64,000 nt of DNA, taken from assembly GCF_020520285.1 (NCBI RefSeq), contig NZ_CP084742.1:5319501-5383500 (forward strand), given 5' to 3'. The notes under the pieces were generated by a model. That model saw only the letters and a list, made by a program, of their open reading frames with translations. It was not told the DNA's origin and ran no database searches. The translations under genes and the position numbers were made by a program. Within the stretch, counting starts at the first letter, position 1. Each line of letters begins with the position of its first letter. Shown here in pieces: positions 39,199-49,148 of this stretch. The DNA comes from Pseudomonas sp. L5B5 (GTDB lineage Bacteria > Pseudomonadota > Gammaproteobacteria > Pseudomonadales > Pseudomonadaceae).

Positions 39199-39684
39199 AT
39201 GAGCCTGTTGATTCGCAGTAGCGCGGCCTTTCTTCTGTGCTTGAGCCTGCCCCTGGCAGCCGCTCCGGCTCCCTTGCATGGGCAGTTTCTGCCTCCCGAC
39301 GATCTGACCCTGCGCGACAGCGTCCCGGAACAGCAACAGTTGCTGCAGGTCACCGAGTATTCGGTGGTGATCGGTAGCCAGCGTCAATCCAACCAGCAGC
39401 CGATTCCCGTGACCTCGCCGGTGTGGGTGCGACTCAAGGGCAAGCCCTTGAACAAGGGCGCGACCATCAGCCAGGTGCTGGTGAACTTCGACGGCGAGAG
39501 CAAAAGCCTGAAAAAACCGCAGTACGACGCCAAGAGCCGGACGCTGACCCTCTATTACCCTATGGCGCAGTATCGGGCGGTGATCGACCTGCTGCGCAAC
39601 GACACCGTGTATTGCCAGTTTCTCAGCTACGCCAATGGCCACGTCTGGGCCGACCTTCATACTGGCAGCGTGCGTCCGCGTTGA
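39199..39684 (+). CDS. Secreted protein of unknown function
   Basis: A 161-residue protein with a signal peptide (LLIRSSAAFLLCLSLPLAAA) and a single soluble domain with the segments VTEYSVVIGSQRQSNQQPIP and LTLYYPMAQYRAVIDLLR. Start is ATG 39199 (MSLLIRS), just upstream of the signal. No enzyme motif is visible. Position before the PA4642-like gene suggests the conserved hypothetical found there in other pseudomonads. Confidence 0.82.
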   Translation: MSLLIRSSAAFLLCLSLPLAAAPAPLHGQFLPPDDLTLRDSVPEQQQLLQVTEYSVVIGSQRQSNQQPIPVTSPVWVRLKGKPLNKGATISQVLVNFDGESKSLKKPQYDAKSRTLTLYYPMAQYRAVIDLLRNDTVYCQFLSYANGHVWADLHTGSVRPR

Positions 39685-39747
39685 GGCCGGAGGTGGGCTG
39701 GGGGTAAACTGCCCGCCCCGTGAAATGTCTGCGAGCTGGAGTCGGCA

Positions 39748-40035
39748 ATGCGTAAAGATAAGAAACAGGTAATTGGTGACGAAATCGGTGATGAGCAGGT
39801 CAAGTTGTTCCTCGATTTCGAGCCGGTCGACGCCACTTCTCCGTCCCTGCACAAGCTGATCAAGGCCTACCGCGGTCTGCGCATCGACGATTTCGAACGG
39901 TTCCTGGGGTTTTTCGTCGAGGCCGGCCACGACCTCGATGGCAAGGACGAACAGGGCAGGACCTTCGTCGAGCTGATTCGTGACCAGCGCAATGCCGCCG
40001 ACTACATCGAACTGATGGACAAGGCCCGCGGCTGA
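39748..40035 (+). CDS. PA4642-family small protein
   Basis: A 95-residue charged, soluble protein (MRKDKKQVIGDEIGDEQVKLFLDFEP ...) without signal or membrane segment, with a compact helical C-terminal half (IDDFERFLGFFVEAGHDLDGKD). It corresponds to a conserved pseudomonad protein of unknown role located before mqo. A strong terminator follows. Confidence 0.85.
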   Translation: MRKDKKQVIGDEIGDEQVKLFLDFEPVDATSPSLHKLIKAYRGLRIDDFERFLGFFVEAGHDLDGKDEQGRTFVELIRDQRNAADYIELMDKARG

Positions 40036-40076
40036 TTCCTCATCGCGCGCGATGCCGGGCCGTGCTGGCCAGGCAT

Positions 40077-40115
40077 AAAAAAAACGCCCCGTCCTGCAAA
40101 GGACGGGGCGTTTTT
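40077..40115. terminator. Bidirectional terminator between the PA4642-like gene and mqo
   Basis: Stem ACGCCCCGTCC (40084-40094) / GGACGGGGCGT (40101-40111) flanked by eight A upstream and five T downstream, between convergent genes. Confidence 0.92.
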
Positions 40116-40127
40116 CATGGCGCCGGA

Positions 40128-41639
40128 TCAGGCGTAGCTTTCGGTTTCCTTGCTGGGCTCGACCAGCTCCAGGCTCAGGTTGTTCTCGCTGTTGATCGTG
40201 CGGTACAGAGCGGCGTCGCTTTCCAGGACCTTTTCCCGCGCGGGGAAGATTTCCTTGAGCTTGGCAGCCCATTCGCCGCTGGCCTTGGCCGGGAAGCAGC
40301 GCTCGATCAGCTCCAGCATGATCGACACGGTCACCGAGGCACCCGGAGAGGCGCCGAGCAGGGCGGCCAGGGAGCCGTCCTTGGCCGCTACCAGTTCAGT
40401 GCCGAACTGCAGGACGCCGCCTTTCTTCGGGTCTTTCTTGATGATCTGCACCCGCTGGCCGGCTACCTCCAGGCGCCAGTCCTCGGCCTTGGCCTCGGGG
40501 TAGAAGCGACGCAGGGACTCGAGACGCTGCTCCATGGACTGCATGACTTCGCTGACCAGGTACTTGGTCAGGTCCATGTTGTCGCGAGCCACGGCCAGCA
40601 TCGGGCCGATGTTGCCGGCCCGAACCGACATCGGCAGGTCCAGGAACGAGCCGTGCTTGAGGAACTTGGTGGTGAAGCCGGCATAAGGTCCGAACAACAG
40701 GGACTTCTTGCCATCGACCACGCGGGTGTCCAGGTGCGGCACGGACATCGGTGGCGAACCTACGGCGGCCTGGCTGTAGACCTTGGCCTGGTGCTGCTTG
40801 ACCACTTCCGGATTGTCGCAGCGCAACCACTGGCCGCTGACCGGGAAGCCGCCGAAACCCTTGCTTTCCTCGATACCCGAGGCCTGCAGCAACGGCAGGG
40901 CTGCGCCACCGGCGCCGAGGAACACGAACTTGGCGTCGACTTCGCGGGTGTTACCGCTGTTGACGTCCTTGATGCTCACGGTCCAGCCGTTGGCCTTGTT
41001 GCGCTTGAGGCCGGTTACGCGCTTGCAGTACTTGACCTGGGCGTCGGGCGCGCTGGTCAGGTGCTTGAGCAACTGGTTGGTCAAGGCGCCGAAATTGACG
41101 TCGGTACCATTGAGCACACGGGTGGCGGCGATGGTTTCATCTGCCGGGCGTCCCGGCATCATCAGCGGCATCCACTCGGCCATCTTGGCCTTGTCCTCGG
41201 TGTACTCCATATCCGCGAAGGCATGGTGCTGGCTCAGCACTTCAAAACGCTTCTTGAGGAAGGAAACACCCTTGTCGCCCTGGACGAAGCTCAGGTGCGG
41301 CACCGGGCTGATGAACGATCTGGACGAGCCGAACGTGCCTTGTTTGGTCAGGTAGGACCAGAACTGCTTCGACACCTCGAACTGAGTGTTGATGTGCACG
41401 GCTTTCTTGATGTCGATGCTGCCATCGGCGGCCTGTGGCGTGTAGTTCAGCTCACAGAGGCCGGCGTGGCCGGTACCGGCGTTGTTCCACGGGTTGGAAC
41501 TTTCCGCGGCACCCGAATCCATCAGCTCGACGACTTCCAGCTTGATTGCGGGGTCGAGCTCTTTGAGCAGTACGGCCAGGGTGGCACTCATGATGCCGGC
41601 CCCGACCAATACGACGTCTACTGCTTCGTTATGCGCCAT
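40128..41639 (-). CDS. mqo: Malate:quinone oxidoreductase
   Basis: A 503-residue membrane-associated FAD enzyme oxidising L-malate to oxaloacetate and passing electrons to quinone, the usual malate step of the pseudomonad TCA cycle. The N-terminal fold is [43 protein letters not shown] and [21 protein letters not shown] are family blocks. Pseudomonads carry two mqo genes; position matches mqoB of P. aeruginosa. Confidence 0.96.
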   Translation of the reverse strand: MAHNEAVDVVLVGAGIMSATLAVLLKELDPAIKLEVVELMDSGAAESSNPWNNAGTGHAGLCELNYTPQAADGSIDIKKAVHINTQFEVSKQFWSYLTKQGTFGSSRSFISPVPHLSFVQGDKGVSFLKKRFEVLSQHHAFADMEYTEDKAKMAEWMPLMMPGRPADETIAATRVLNGTDVNFGALTNQLLKHLTSAPDAQVKYCKRVTGLKRNKANGWTVSIKDVNSGNTREVDAKFVFLGAGGAALPLLQASGIEESKGFGGFPVSGQWLRCDNPEVVKQHQAKVYSQAAVGSPPMSVPHLDTRVVDGKKSLLFGPYAGFTTKFLKHGSFLDLPMSVRAGNIGPMLAVARDNMDLTKYLVSEVMQSMEQRLESLRRFYPEAKAEDWRLEVAGQRVQIIKKDPKKGGVLQFGTELVAAKDGSLAALLGASPGASVTVSIMLELIERCFPAKASGEWAAKLKEIFPAREKVLESDAALYRTINSENNLSLELVEPSKETESYA

Positions 41640-42377
41640 TAACGCGTCTCCAAAATCTGCAGCACCAAATTGACGGCATGGCTGCCAGGAGTGACAGGGC
41701 GATTCACGTGGTGCCCCAGGTTACCCATGGCCAGGATTGCCATGTCCGAGTCTTCGCAATTTTTTGCAACTTCTACGGACGCTACCAACCGGGCCTCAAG
41801 GTGCATATGAACGCATCCTGGGGAGCCTCGGGGCAATTCGACTTATGGTCGATACATCCGTTAGTGCAACCAAATCCGTCAGCGGACAGGCATCAAGCGC
41901 AACTATCTGAGGAGGGCTCGGTCCTGTGTAATCGGGCTGTTGTAGAGGCTGATGGTGCCAGTTCAGACGCAAAACTATTCATTTGCTCGCCACACTCTTG
42001 TGAAGTTGTGAAAACCCGTTTTTTCACGCTCTTTTGAAGACGTGAACCTCAAAAAGGGCTGCCTTGGCCTGGCACCTGGCCCGAGCGGTGATACCGGCAT
42101 GATGGCATGCGGGCACGACGGGCAAACAGCTTCAGTGTCCGAGCAATGGCAGCTCTGCAGATTCGTGAAAAGTGGAGGATTGCACGGTGGGACAGCAAGC
42201 ACGCCAGCTTCACTCGAACTGTGTGGGCGGCTCTCTGTGGGCGGTGCGGGGTGCCAAGGCAGTGGCATTGGCGATACTGCGAGGCCCGATCAGGAGACGT
42301 CCTTATAATCGGGGGGAGATTGTAACGAAGAAATGCGCAGAAATGATCCTGTTTCGCGACTTTTATTAGGCTTTTGG
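41640..42377. other. 738 bp without a convincing gene
   Basis: Upstream of mqo. Open frames here are short, overlap one another on both strands and lack ribosome-binding sites. The stretch contains a perfect hairpin GTGAAAA (42008-42014) / TTTTCAC (42021-42027) and a TATAAT at about 42304-42309. It must hold the mqo promoter and could hide a small RNA. Confidence 0.5.
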
Positions 42378-42611
42378 TCAGGTGGCCAGTATCGGCTGTA
42401 CCCCGCTGGTCAGGCTGCGCGGGCTGATACGGGCACTGGCAGGCAGTGTCTGGTGCAACCAGTTGAGGCGGATTTCCTGTATTTCCACCCAGCCGTCGCC
42501 CACCGGTGGTGCAAGACTGTGGCGCAATGCCTGGCACCGCCCCTGGCAGTCCAGCAAGGCGAAACTACGGAACTCTTGGCGTGGAGCGAACAGGGAGCGA
42601 AGGAATTTCAT
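42378..42611 (-). CDS. Small conserved-looking protein
   Basis: A 77-residue basic protein, MKFLRSLFAPRQEFRSFALLDCQGRCQALR ... WVEIQEIRLNWLHQTLPASAR. It has an AGG-containing ribosome-binding site about 9 bases before the ATG and codon use like its neighbours. The segment pattern (FALLD...CxALR, WVEI) reads like a real folded protein. No function can be assigned; it stands between mqo and yajG. Confidence 0.6.
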   Translation of the reverse strand: MKFLRSLFAPRQEFRSFALLDCQGRCQALRHSLAPPVGDGWVEIQEIRLNWLHQTLPASARISPRSLTSGVQPILAT

Positions 42612-42817
42612 GACCAGGCACCTGATGTGTCATTGACGATAAGCATGCCGCCGAGCCGTTACATCATCATGTATTGCGAGTGAACAGCAGGTTACAGGAA
42701 CCCAGTTGTACGGGACCTGTCTGACTGGTGATTTAAGTCCCGCCCGATGCTGGTTCGTCGTTGTTGTGCCCCGCTATACTGCGGGCCTGTTTGTGCCTGA
42801 TTCCTGGAGAAATGAGC

Positions 42818-43402
42818 ATGTTGCAACGCCTGTTGTTCGGTTTGATCACTGTAGCCAGCCTGTCGCTGGCAGGCTGCGCCCACAGCCCGCAACAACTCAG
42901 CCCGGAGCCCAAGCTCACCTCCCAGCTGGCGGCGGTGGGTCGCGGCCAGCCGGTGGTGGTGAAAGTGGTCGATGGTCGTCCATCGCCAACCCTGGGAACC
43001 CGCGGTGGCCTGTACCCGGAAACCAGCGCCATCACGGTGCAAAGCGCGCAGATCCTGCCCAAGCTGCAGGCCCAGGCCGAAGCTGCGGTACGTCTGCTGG
43101 GCTTCACCCCGACCGCCGGTGGTGCCAATGCTCCCCAGCTGACCGTGACCCTGGCCGAGCTCAAGTACCAGTCCCCCAAGGAAGGCATGTATGTGACCGA
43201 GGCCACCATCGGCGCGACGTTCCGCTCCGATGTACAGAACGCCAACCGCCGCTACAGTGGCCGTTATGGCGCGTCCCTGGACCAGCGCTTCGGCATGGCG
43301 CCAAACCAGGACACCAACACCAAGCTGGTGGGCGATGTTCTGAGCGATGCACTGACTCGTCTGTTCAAGGATCCGACCATCGGTCAGATCCTCGGCGAAT
43401 GA
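42818..43402 (+). CDS. YajG-family lipoprotein
   Basis: A 194-residue lipoprotein with lipobox LSLAGC (MLQRLLFGLITVASLSLAGC). The mature domain has VVVKVVDGRPSPTLGTRGG and many conserved YajG-type strands. I start at ATG 42818, eight bases after GGAG; the ATG at 42812 is too close to it. Function of the family is unknown; an outer-membrane location is likely. A terminator follows at 43483. Confidence 0.9.
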   Translation: MLQRLLFGLITVASLSLAGCAHSPQQLSPEPKLTSQLAAVGRGQPVVVKVVDGRPSPTLGTRGGLYPETSAITVQSAQILPKLQAQAEAAVRLLGFTPTAGGANAPQLTVTLAELKYQSPKEGMYVTEATIGATFRSDVQNANRRYSGRYGASLDQRFGMAPNQDTNTKLVGDVLSDALTRLFKDPTIGQILGE

Positions 43403-43482
43403 CGCTGCTTCTGTAAGCGCTGCCTCAGGCTGCGACAAGGCCGCAAGGACCGTGCCCGAGGGCATCGGCGACCGATACAAGA

Positions 43483-43515
43483 AAGCCCGGGTCTGTTGGA
43501 CTCCGGGCTTTTTTA
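43483..43515 (+). terminator. Terminator after the yajG-like gene
   Basis: Stem AAGCCCGG (43483-43490 region) / CCGGGCTT (43503-43510) followed by TTTTTT. Confidence 0.85.
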
Positions 43516-43535
43516 TTGCCGCTCATTCGACGGGC

Positions 43536-43742
43536 TCACGCCGCCTCGACATAGAAGTCCAGCACGCTGACGCCGGTCAGCAGGTCGGTCTCGGGCAGGT
43601 CCGCATGCGGGTGCCCACCCAGGGCGCAATACACCAGCCAGTGGCGATCCTGGACGTTGAATGCCAGGGCATCTACCAGCGCCTGCTGTTCCTCGCTGGG
43701 GGCGATCAGGTAAAGGCGGTCCTGGTTTTCTGCGTGCAACAT
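43536..43742 (-). CDS. Small protein of unknown function
   Basis: A 68-residue acidic protein, MLHAENQDRLYLIAPSEEQQALVDALAFNV ... DLLTGVSVLDFYVEAA, inside a longer open frame. I start at ATG 43742 because ACGGAG lies 7 bases upstream. It has no signal or membrane segment. It seems to be a conserved pseudomonad small protein; the role is unknown. Confidence 0.7.
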   Translation of the reverse strand: MLHAENQDRLYLIAPSEEQQALVDALAFNVQDRHWLVYCALGGHPHADLPETDLLTGVSVLDFYVEAA

Positions 43743-43929
43743 GACAAGCTCCGTGGGGCATCGAGGGGCGATAGAGTGGCTTGTTCTGATGACGAAAAGA
43801 TGACGGTCTAAATTAATGGCCCGCCGCCTCGTTACTGGTCGGAAAGGCACGCGGGGCCGCCCGGCGATTGAGTAGAATCCGCGCCGCGGGCGCACTCGAC
43901 GTCCCGAACACAGGTTTTCTTCGAGGTTC

Positions 43930-44220
43930 ATGATGTCGTTGCAATTGATCTGGTCGATGTTCAATGCCCATCCCGGCAAGCTGATCAACCTGTTCGCCCT
44001 GCTGCTGGCCTGTCCGGGCAGTTGGCTGCTGCATGCTACCCGTCGCCGCGAACTGCGGGCCCTGGCCAGCCTGGCGACTCGGAGCGAAGAGCGGGCGATG
44101 GATCAGCCCATGCTGCTGCCTGATCCTGCCACCTTGCGCATCAATCGCTTCTTCTATCGCTTCGGTTTCGCTTGCCTGGCGGTGGCGCTGCTGATGTCCT
44201 GGGCCAGCACGCGTTTCTGA
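43930..44220 (+). CDS. Small two-helix membrane protein
   Basis: A 96-residue protein with two hydrophobic stretches: LINLFALLLACPGSWLLHA (about 18-36) and FGFACLAVALLMSWAS near the C-terminus, separated by a charged loop. It has GAGG before an ATGATG start. Function unknown; a hairpin at 44245-44268 follows. Confidence 0.75.
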   Translation: MMSLQLIWSMFNAHPGKLINLFALLLACPGSWLLHATRRRELRALASLATRSEERAMDQPMLLPDPATLRINRFFYRFGFACLAVALLMSWASTRF

Positions 44221-44244
44221 TCGCGTTCCAGGCAACGCATGCAA

Positions 44245-44268
44245 CAACGGCGCCCGAAGGCGCCGTTG
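44245..44268. terminator. Hairpin between convergent genes
   Basis: Perfect ten-base stem CAACGGCGCC (44245-44254) / GGCGCCGTTG (44259-44268), loop CGAA; T-run poor (TGTGCTGTG). Confidence 0.65.
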
Positions 44269-44286
44269 TGCTGTGTGCAGCGGTCT

Positions 44287-45453
44287 TTACAGCGCCAGGC
44301 CGGCCTTGACCCGGTACTGGTTGCGAACCGGCGTCGCATATTGCAGCACCAGGTAGGGACGATGCTCCGGCGGGCAGTCTTGCAGGCGGCGTTGCCACTC
44401 CTGCTCGGCCTTGGCCAGCTCCTGGGCCGGGAACACCTCGGCAGCGCGAGGCACCTGCAGTTGCGGGTCGGCATCGTCCCACTGGGCATAGGCCAGGTAG
44501 TGCACCGGGAACAGGCGGTAGCCGCCGAGAATCTGCCGGTCCATCTCCAGGGCCAGTTGCTTGGTGTCCTCGAACCGTTCGCTGATGGGCGCGGCAAAGT
44601 TCACATGGACCCGGCCCTTGTAGCCGGTGATGCCCTTGGCAATGCTCACGTCGTCCTCTCCCGGCGCCTTGGTGTAGCTGCCAGTGGTGGCGCGGATGTA
44701 CAGCTCCCGGGCCTTGGCCTGGTCGCAAGGATCGTATTCGTAGCTGATGGATACCGGCGTCAGGTTCAGTGACTGGATGACCTCGCCGAATGGCTCGTCC
44801 TTGCGGCTCATGTGGAACATCTTGAGGATCGCCGACTCGGTGCGATCGTCGCCATCCTTGGCCCGGCCTTCGGCCTGGGCGATCCAGATCGACTGGCCGT
44901 CATTGCGGATCGAATGGTTGATGTAGGCCGACAACAATTGGTAGGCCGCGAGCTTTTCCCTGCGCCCGCTGAGGGAGCGATGCACGATGAAGCTCTTGTT
45001 CAGCCGCATCAGATCGCTGACGAACGGTTTCTGCAGCAGGTTGTCACCGATGGCGATGCGCGGAGTCGGCAGGCCGGCGTGATAGACCGCATAGTTGACG
45101 AAAGCCGGGTCCATGACGATATCGCGGTGGTTGGCCAGGAACAGGTAGGCGGTTCCCGACTTGAATTGCTCGACACCGGTATAGGTCACGCCATCGGTGG
45201 CGCGTTCAATGGTGTGGTCGACGTAGAACTCGACCTTGTCCTGCAAGGTGGCCACCGAGGTGATGCCGGCGAACTCCCGGCGCAGGCGGTGGGCGATCAG
45301 GGGTTTGAGCAGCCAGCCGAATGTGTTGGCAAAACGCGGGAAGCGAAAGTGGGTGAGGATATCTAGGAATGCCTTGTCGCTGAGCAGCCGGGCCAGCACC
45401 GCTGGTACTTCGCTGTCGTGGTAAGGTCGGATGGCATCGAATTCGCCCATCAT
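44287..45453 (-). CDS. PlsC-like glycerolipid acyltransferase
   Basis: A 388-residue acyltransferase-superfamily protein. The catalytic HxxxxD motif is NHRDIVMD (about residues 107-114), and IAQAEGRAKDGDDRTE corresponds to the EG(T/R) substrate block. It is longer than PlsC (about 240) and shorter than PlsB, so it may act on another glycerolipid or on a sterol/ornithine-type acceptor. No membrane helix is obvious. Start ATG 45453 is 139 bp from the divergent CPXCG gene. Confidence 0.85.
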   Translation of the reverse strand: MMGEFDAIRPYHDSEVPAVLARLLSDKAFLDILTHFRFPRFANTFGWLLKPLIAHRLRREFAGITSVATLQDKVEFYVDHTIERATDGVTYTGVEQFKSGTAYLFLANHRDIVMDPAFVNYAVYHAGLPTPRIAIGDNLLQKPFVSDLMRLNKSFIVHRSLSGRREKLAAYQLLSAYINHSIRNDGQSIWIAQAEGRAKDGDDRTESAILKMFHMSRKDEPFGEVIQSLNLTPVSISYEYDPCDQAKARELYIRATTGSYTKAPGEDDVSIAKGITGYKGRVHVNFAAPISERFEDTKQLALEMDRQILGGYRLFPVHYLAYAQWDDADPQLQVPRAAEVFPAQELAKAEQEWQRRLQDCPPEHRPYLVLQYATPVRNQYRVKAGLAL

Positions 45454-45592
45454 GCTCTCTTGTTGGAAACGGCTAGGGTAAGAAGAAGGTTCGGATCAAA
45501 AAAGCCGGGCGCGGTCTGAAGATTCAGCTCAAGCATTAAAAGCCCTGCAAATAGACCGGCGATTATACGCATAAGTCACTCGGGAGACCGCG

Positions 45593-45775
45593 ATGCTGGA
45601 AACTGACCATTACCAATGTCCTTATTGTGGCGAGCAGGCGGAGGCGGTACTTGACCTGTCCGCCGGCGACCAGACCTATATCGAGGACTGCCCGGTTTGC
45701 TGCCGCCCCATCGTGTTCATGCTGCAGACCGATGGCCGGGAATGGATGCTCGAGGTGCACACGGAAAACGATTGA
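45593..45775 (+). CDS. CPXCG-motif cysteine-rich small protein
   Basis: A 60-residue zinc-ribbon-like protein with CPYCG at the N-terminus and CPVCCRP in the middle, the CPXCG family. It presumably binds zinc. It lies 19 bp before the DUF2007 gene. Confidence 0.92.
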   Translation: MLETDHYQCPYCGEQAEAVLDLSAGDQTYIEDCPVCCRPIVFMLQTDGREWMLEVHTEND

Positions 45776-45794
45776 GCCGGGGGGAGTGGTCTTC

Positions 45795-46055
45795 ATGCTG
45801 CGTATCTACGAGCCGGAAAATCTGATGGAAGGCGAACTGCTCCAGTGCATGCTGGCCAGCGAGGGCATCGACGCCCACCTGCAGGGGCGCGACCTGCTGG
45901 GTGGAGCCGGGGAGTTGCCGGTGTTCGGCTTGCTGGCGCTGTCGGTGGAAAACCACCAGGCGCAGCGGGCACAGGAGCTGATCGCCGCGTACAATGCGGC
46001 CCTGCCGTTGCCCTTCGAAGAACCGGATAGTTTTGCCGGGGTGCTGGTCTGTTAG
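45795..46055 (+). CDS. DUF2007 putative signal-transducing protein
   Basis: An 86-residue protein. It begins MLRIYEPENLMEGELLQCMLASEGIDAHLQG and has LSVENHQAQRAQELIAAYN, the pattern of DUF2007 (PII-like ferredoxin fold). Function unknown. Start ATG 45795 lies 19 bp after the CPXCG stop; the SRAP gene follows by 35 bp. Confidence 0.85.
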   Translation: MLRIYEPENLMEGELLQCMLASEGIDAHLQGRDLLGGAGELPVFGLLALSVENHQAQRAQELIAAYNAALPLPFEEPDSFAGVLVC

Positions 46056-46090
46056 GCTGAGCGCCGATTTGCCGAGAGTTGTATTGCCCC

Positions 46091-46711
46091 ATGTGTGGAC
46101 GTTATGCCCTGTTTCGTTGGAACCCCGCGTTCGCGGCCCTGCCGGGATTTCCCGGGGACCAGCGGGCCCAATGGAACATCTCGCCGAATGATTCGGTGCT
46201 GATCCAGCGCCTGGAACACGGCCAGCGCACCCTGGCACGGGCCCGCTGGGGCCTGACCCCGGCCTGGTTGACCGACCTGTCGCGCACGCCGGCCCATGCC
46301 CGGGCGGAAACCCTGGCCGAGCAGCCGATGTTTCGTCAGGCGTTTCGTGAACGGCGCTGCCTGCTCCCCGCCAACGGCTTCTACGAATGGCGCGGAGGCA
46401 GCCGCAAGCGTCCTTACTGGCTGACCCCGGGAGAAGGCTCGTCGATTTTCTTTGCCGCCATCTGGGAGGCGTACCCGGTGCAGGAACAGGTCTGGCTGAG
46501 CACTGCGGTGGTGACTCAGGCGGCCTCGACCTTGCGTCGCCCGCTGATCCTCGACGCCGCCGGCCAGGACGCCTGGCTCGATCCCCAAACGCCGCTGCAT
46601 GTCCTGCACGCGCTGTTGGCCCACCCGCCTGTAGCCTTGCGTGAGCGGGTCCTGGCCAATCTGGTCAACGACCCCAAGCTCAACGGCCCGGAGTGCCTGA
46701 CTCCCGCCTGA
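46091..46711 (+). CDS. SRAP (YedK/HMCES-like) protein with substituted catalytic residues
   Basis: A 206-residue SOS-response-associated-peptidase-family protein. YedK protects single-stranded DNA by forming a thiazolidine crosslink between Cys2 and an abasic site. Cys2 (MCGRY) and the catalytic Glu99 (NGFYEW) are present. The conserved Asn of NARAET reads His69 (HARAET), and the His of HDRMP reads Thr147 in TLRRPLIL. Start ATG 46091 places Cys at position 2, as required after Met removal. The substitutions suggest altered crosslink chemistry or release. Confidence 0.88.
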   Translation: MCGRYALFRWNPAFAALPGFPGDQRAQWNISPNDSVLIQRLEHGQRTLARARWGLTPAWLTDLSRTPAHARAETLAEQPMFRQAFRERRCLLPANGFYEWRGGSRKRPYWLTPGEGSSIFFAAIWEAYPVQEQVWLSTAVVTQAASTLRRPLILDAAGQDAWLDPQTPLHVLHALLAHPPVALRERVLANLVNDPKLNGPECLTPA

Positions 46712-46735
46712 CCCTGGGGGCGGACGGGCAGCCGG

Positions 46736-48877
46736 TCAGACCCTGAACTGGTTGATCAGTCGGCGCTGCTGCTCGGCGAGCTTGGTCAGGCCGGCGCTGG
46801 CGGCGCTGGACTCATCGGCCCCGCCGGCCACTTCATTGGCCACCTGGCCGATGTTGATCACATTGCGGTTGATGTCTTCGGCCACCGCGCTCTGTTCCTC
46901 GGCGGCGCTGGCGATCTGGGTATTCATGTCGTTGATCACCGAAACCGCCTGGGTGATGGTTTCCAGGGCCTGGGCGGCCTTGGCTGCATGCTCCACGCTC
47001 TGGTCGGTCTTGTGCTGGCTGTCTTCCATGACCCGTACCACTTCCCGGGTGCCTTGTTGCAGCTGCTGGATCATCGACTGGATTTCCTCGGTGGCCTGCT
47101 GGGTTTTCTGTGCCAGGTTGCGCACTTCATCGGCGACCACCGCAAAGCCGCGGCCCTGCTCGCCGGCTCGGGCGGCCTCGATCGCTGCGTTGAGGGCCAG
47201 CAGGTTGGTTTGTTCGGCGATCCCGCGGATGGCGATCAGGATGGCGTTGATGTTCTCGCTGTCCTTGGCCAGGGTCTGCACCACGGTCACCGCACGGCCG
47301 ATCTCTTCGGCCAGGGCGCCAATGGCGCTGGAGGTGTCCCGCACGATCTGCATGCCCTGACTGGCGGCCTGATCGGCATGGCTGGCGGCTTGTGCGGCCT
47401 GGGTGGCGTTGCGTGCCACGTCCTGGGCGGTGGCGGTCATCTCGTGTACGGCGGTGGCCACCTGGTCGATTTCCACCATCTGCTTGTGCACGCCCTGGTT
47501 GGTGCGAATGGCGATGTCGGCGGTGTGCTCCGAGGAGTCGCTGACGCTCTGTACCGAGGTCACCACCTGGCTGATCATGGCCTGCAGCTTGGCCAGGAAG
47601 GTGTTGAAACCCTTGGCGATGGAGCCCAGTTCGTCGGCCCGGTCGCTGCTCAGGCGGCGCGTCAGGTCGCCTTCGCCCTGGGCGATATCGTCGAGCATCG
47701 CCACCATCTGCCGCAGCGGCCGGGCAATGCCGTGGCCCACCAGCCAGATCACCAGCAGCCCGATACCGGCGATGACGAGGCCGACCATGGCCATGCCGAA
47801 GGTATCGGCCTTGCGCTGCTGGGCCAGATCGCCCTGCAGTGCGTTCAGGTCGGCCATCACGGCCCCGAGGGGCAGTTGCAGCATCAGGGTCCACTGGGCG
47901 TTGGTCTGGCCGATGCCGAAGGGCAGGTACAGGGCGATCTTGTCGTTGGCCTGGTCGATGCTGTAGGTCACCTCGTCGCGCTTGAGGCTGGACAGCTTGG
48001 AGACGGTCTCGCTGTTGAGTACGTCGCTGGCTTTCTCGCCGAACTTGCCCGGGTCCCGGGTATAGGCCACCAGGCGTGCGTTACCGCCGATCAGGGCCAT
48101 TTCCCCTGCACCGGCATAGAGTTTCTGGTTGGCCCCCAGCAGCATGTCCTGGATGAAGTTCACCGACAGGTCGGCGCCGACGATGCCCTGGAACTTGCCG
48201 TCGAGCAGGATGGGCTGGATGAAGGAGGCGAGCATCACCACCTTGTCGCCGACCTTGTAAGGCGCAGGGTCGATCACGCAGGGCTTGAGGTTTTCCTTGG
48301 CGCACAGGTAGTACTCGCTGGCCCTTACGCCGGTGGATAGCACGGTTCGATCATTGACGTCGGCCAGTTTGTCCAGGCCCAGGCTGGCGTCCTGGTTGCG
48401 GAACCACCAGGGCAGGAAGCGGCCGGTGGCGGCGTCGATACCCACCACCGTGGTGCCGACGTAGGCGCCATCATTGTGGTCGATGGCGTTGGCTTCCCAG
48501 CCAATGTAGGCACCGAGGATCTTCGGGTTCTGGGTGACGTTTTCCTTGATCAGGGCAATCAGCTGCTCACGGCTAAGGTTCAATTGCGCCTGGCCCTGCT
48601 CGTTGCGGCTGCCCATCAAGGCGTTGACCCGGACCAGGCCATCGGCGATCAGCAACGGTGCTTCCAGTTCACGCTGGATCTGGCTGACCTGGGTTTGCGC
48701 CAGGCCGCTCAGGCGCTGTTCGATGACCTGCTCGAACTGGGCCTGGGTTCTCTCCTGCACCATCTGCTGGGTCCGGGCCCCCGAGAACAGGGCGTACAGC
48801 ACCAGGGCTGCAACCACGCTGAGGACGATGGCTCCGGCCAGGGCGGCCACGGAAAACTGGATCGACTTGAACTTCAT
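46736..48877 (-). CDS. Methyl-accepting chemotaxis protein with dCache sensor
   Basis: A 713-residue chemoreceptor. TM1 spans about 7-29, a double-Cache periplasmic domain about 35-350 (with [16 protein letters not shown] and [11 protein letters not shown], a small-molecule-pocket region), and TM2 about 359-382 ([16 protein letters not shown]). HAMP and the MA signalling domain follow, with the conserved hairpin tip [18 protein letters not shown] (about 552-570). It lacks a C-terminal CheR-tether pentapeptide. The ligand is not evident; PWW and the acidic residue resemble amino-acid/amine-binding dCache receptors. Start ATG 48877; the longer frame is not membrane-like. Confidence 0.95.
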   Translation of the reverse strand: MKFKSIQFSVAALAGAIVLSVVAALVLYALFSGARTQQMVQERTQAQFEQVIEQRLSGLAQTQVSQIQRELEAPLLIADGLVRVNALMGSRNEQGQAQLNLSREQLIALIKENVTQNPKILGAYIGWEANAIDHNDGAYVGTTVVGIDAATGRFLPWWFRNQDASLGLDKLADVNDRTVLSTGVRASEYYLCAKENLKPCVIDPAPYKVGDKVVMLASFIQPILLDGKFQGIVGADLSVNFIQDMLLGANQKLYAGAGEMALIGGNARLVAYTRDPGKFGEKASDVLNSETVSKLSSLKRDEVTYSIDQANDKIALYLPFGIGQTNAQWTLMLQLPLGAVMADLNALQGDLAQQRKADTFGMAMVGLVIAGIGLLVIWLVGHGIARPLRQMVAMLDDIAQGEGDLTRRLSSDRADELGSIAKGFNTFLAKLQAMISQVVTSVQSVSDSSEHTADIAIRTNQGVHKQMVEIDQVATAVHEMTATAQDVARNATQAAQAASHADQAASQGMQIVRDTSSAIGALAEEIGRAVTVVQTLAKDSENINAILIAIRGIAEQTNLLALNAAIEAARAGEQGRGFAVVADEVRNLAQKTQQATEEIQSMIQQLQQGTREVVRVMEDSQHKTDQSVEHAAKAAQALETITQAVSVINDMNTQIASAAEEQSAVAEDINRNVINIGQVANEVAGGADESSAASAGLTKLAEQQRRLINQFRV

Positions 48878-49148
48878 AGAGGCTCCGGGCGCAGGAATTG
48901 AGGTCTGCCGTGCTGTATCGGCCGCCGCCCTGCCGGCCATTAGCCTGGATTGTGCAAATGACGTTTTGGGAGAGGCTGGCGTCGTTAATGGCAAGATGCC
49001 ATGTCTCTTGATTGATGGCCTGGCCATGAGATGAATTTTTTCCTACAGGGCTGGTTGCATCTCAATTGCGATCAAAAGCTCATTTTGCATCTGGCGCAGA
49101 GAGAGCCGCGCCCTTAGGATACGCGCCATGTTTTCAGGGAGCGGTTTC

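Noticed and set aside
39199..40035. Possible toxin-antitoxin pair of two adjacent small genes
   Set aside because: The first has a signal peptide and the second is a conserved chromosomal protein of the genus; the 63 bp gap and sizes do not fit a TA operon.
42042..42325. Short overlapping open frames in the gap beside mqo
   Set aside because: They overlap each other on both strands, lack ribosome-binding sites and look like no known protein.
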